From: Hyphomicrobiales bacterium
GTDB lineage: Bacteria; Pseudomonadota; Alphaproteobacteria; Rhizobiales; Kaistiaceae
Reading direction: 5' to 3'
Length of the DNA: 33,089 bases
Assembly (NCBI GenBank): GCA_024222895.1
Contig: JAAEOR010001071.1
Location: forward strand, 1-33,089
Under the pieces are notes generated by a model. It saw nothing but the letters and a program-made list of their open reading frames with translations. It searched no databases and was not told the origin of the DNA. Below, piece after piece: positions 31,951 through 33,089 of the stretch. A program made the translations under genes and the position numbers. The first letter of the stretch is position 1, and every line of letters begins with the position of its first letter.

Positions 31951-33039
31951 CTAAGGTTCGACCGAGATAGTCCGGCGAATTTCGTCACTGCGGAAGCCGA
32001 TCATGCTAGGTCGGACAACGCTCGGCAGCGCGACCACATCATAGAGCTCGGAGACAAAGCCTTCGAGCCGCAGCCAATGGGCGACATCGCCGGTCTTAAG
32101 ATCAATGACATAGAGCCCGCAGCGCGGCTCGATCTTCGCCTCCGACAAACGCGCCTCCAACGGCAGGCCGGCGAAGGTCTTGTTCTCGCGCGGCTCCGAC
32201 AGCCCGACAACCGCGTGACCGTCAAGGAAGGCCAGCCCGCGCAGGTATCCGGGACAGAAGGCGATGGGCTCAAACCGCCCACTCGCCGGATCAACGCGGC
32301 CGAACTCTCCGGCGCCCGAATTCAACACAAAGACGGTCCGGTCACGCAGCCGCGGAGAATGCGGCATCGACAAGCCGTGGCAGACGATGGTGTTGGCGTC
32401 AACATCGATGACGATGCCGCCATCGGACCGGTTGTCGCGCCAGCCGTCGGCCACATCGGTTTCGGAGACCGCCGTCACGTAAGCAGGCGACCCATCACGC
32501 ATCGCCAGGCCATTCAGGTGGCAGCGATCTTCGGCGGCGAACCGGGTGATGAACGATGGCCGCCAGACCGGTTTGAAGGAGTGGGTCTCGCTGACCGCGG
32601 CGAGGCACGAAAACAGGGTATTGGCGAAGATGATTCGGCCATCGGCATCGAAGCCGAGGTCGTGAACGTCGATATCACCGGTGAAGTGCGCGGTCTGCGG
32701 CACGTAGACCGCATCGTAGCCGTCTCTGGTTGCCGAGCCCTCGGCCGCGTCGACGAAGGTGGTGATCTGGTTCATCGAGGCAGTCACCAGTCGAGCGCCG
32801 GAGACCGCCATGCCCATCGGTCGATCGATGGTCCGTTCGAAGACCGACAACCGGCCGGTCTCGCGGTTGCTGCCGATCAGAAAGACCTTGCCACTCTGAT
32901 AAGTGGTGAATGCAAGGCTGCCACCTGTCTCCGCCAGCCACGACGCAAATTGGCGGGAGGTGTTGAGCTCCAGCCGCGGCGCTTCGGATGGCGTACCCCC
33001 TGCCCCGTCAGCCGCAACGGTCGTTTCACTATCGCTCAT
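31951..33039 (-). CDS. TIGR03032/DUF4915-like beta-propeller protein of unknown function
   Basis: With ATG 33039 the protein is 362 residues (the frame stays open to the window edge, and a GTG at 33078 is possible). Typical family sequence is seen: TSRQFASWLAETGGSLAFTTYQ near the start (given in part as SRQFASWLAE), GRLSVFERTIDRPMGMA, DVHDLGFDADGRIIFANTLFSCLA, and CHLNGLAMRDG with SGAGEFGRVDP further on. The pattern suggests a six-bladed propeller that repeats x-G-L-A or W-like turns. The family has no established function; it is often found next to ABC-transporter or glycan genes. Its stop is followed by 427 non-coding bases upstream of the Gfo/Idh gene. Confidence 0.82.
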   Translation of the reverse strand: MSDSETTVAADGAGGTPSEAPRLELNTSRQFASWLAETGGSLAFTTYQSGKVFLIGSNRETGRLSVFERTIDRPMGMAVSGARLVTASMNQITTFVDAAEGSATRDGYDAVYVPQTAHFTGDIDVHDLGFDADGRIIFANTLFSCLAAVSETHSFKPVWRPSFITRFAAEDRCHLNGLAMRDGSPAYVTAVSETDVADGWRDNRSDGGIVIDVDANTIVCHGLSMPHSPRLRDRTVFVLNSGAGEFGRVDPASGRFEPIAFCPGYLRGLAFLDGHAVVGLSEPRENKTFAGLPLEARLSEAKIEPRCGLYVIDLKTGDVAHWLRLEGFVSELYDVVALPSVVRPSMIGFRSDEIRRTISVEP

Positions 33040-33089
33040 GGTTCGCCCGGCGGCCTCAAGCCATGACAATAGCGACACTTGTCGAGACA

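Noticed and set aside
31879-33066. A 395-codon open frame on the plus strand
   Set aside because: It is the antisense shadow of the DUF4915-like gene and has no recognisable motif.
33056-33089. Possible last codons of an upstream minus-strand gene ending in TGA at 33058-33056
   Set aside because: Only ten codons are inside the window, so it cannot be told from chance.

Overview
The window is GC-rich (roughly 60-65% by eye) and densely coded. It looks like the chromosome of an alphaproteobacterium, probably Rhizobiales- or Rhodospirillales-like. The grounds are twin-arginine substrate-binding proteins, GTGA/ATGA gene overlaps, palindromic intergenic repeats of the rhizobial style, and a rich set of ABC importers tied to dehydrogenases. 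No tRNA, rRNA, CRISPR array, integrase or transposase was seen. The window is a catabolic island: three complete ABC importers from three different families, each next to its own set of oxidoreductases, lyases or ring-cleavage enzymes.

Left part (1-12274, almost all minus strand). A Cys/Met-metabolism PLP enzyme, cut by the window edge, is overlapped by a FadR-type GntR regulator. A CBS-BON protein follows. Then comes a long minus-strand operon, read from 12274 down to 3021: SDR dehydrogenase, PotA-like ATPase, PotD-like Tat-exported binding protein, two PotB/PotC-like permeases, a HisD-family dehydrogenase with altered metal and histidine-contact residues, a zinc alcohol dehydrogenase, maleylacetate reductase and an intradiol (hydroxyquinol-type) dioxygenase. 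The last two are the lower hydroxyquinol pathway (benzene-1,2,4-triol to maleylacetate to 3-oxoadipate). No ring hydroxylase is present; three dehydrogenases take the place where one would be expected.

Middle part (12275-21267, plus strand). A divergent intergenic region carries a broken 3' end of a hutF-like gene. It is followed by a sugar-type (CUT1) ABC operon: Tat-exported binding protein, two permeases, an aldehyde dehydrogenase, two tandem cytosolic BNR (sialidase-fold) proteins and a MalK/UgpC-type ATPase. Many junctions are GTGA or other overlaps, so translation is probably coupled.

Right part (21298-33089). A minus-strand operon, read from 27830 down to 21298, encodes a DapA/KdgD-like lyase, an NMT1/THI5-type importer (binding protein, ATPase, permease), an aldehyde dehydrogenase and an enolase-superfamily acid dehydratase. 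This trio of enzymes matches the logic of glucarate-type acid-sugar catabolism. A GlxA/GbdR-type AraC regulator is divergent from it. Next are a rhizobial-type inverted repeat, a sugar isomerase/epimerase-like TIM barrel with a Gfo/Idh/MocA dehydrogenase, and a TIGR03032/DUF4915-like protein at the right edge.

Taken together, the enzymes suggest uptake and oxidation of polyhydroxylated (sugar, sugar-acid or cyclitol) compounds, with one branch ending in intradiol ring cleavage. The substrates themselves cannot be read from the sequence.
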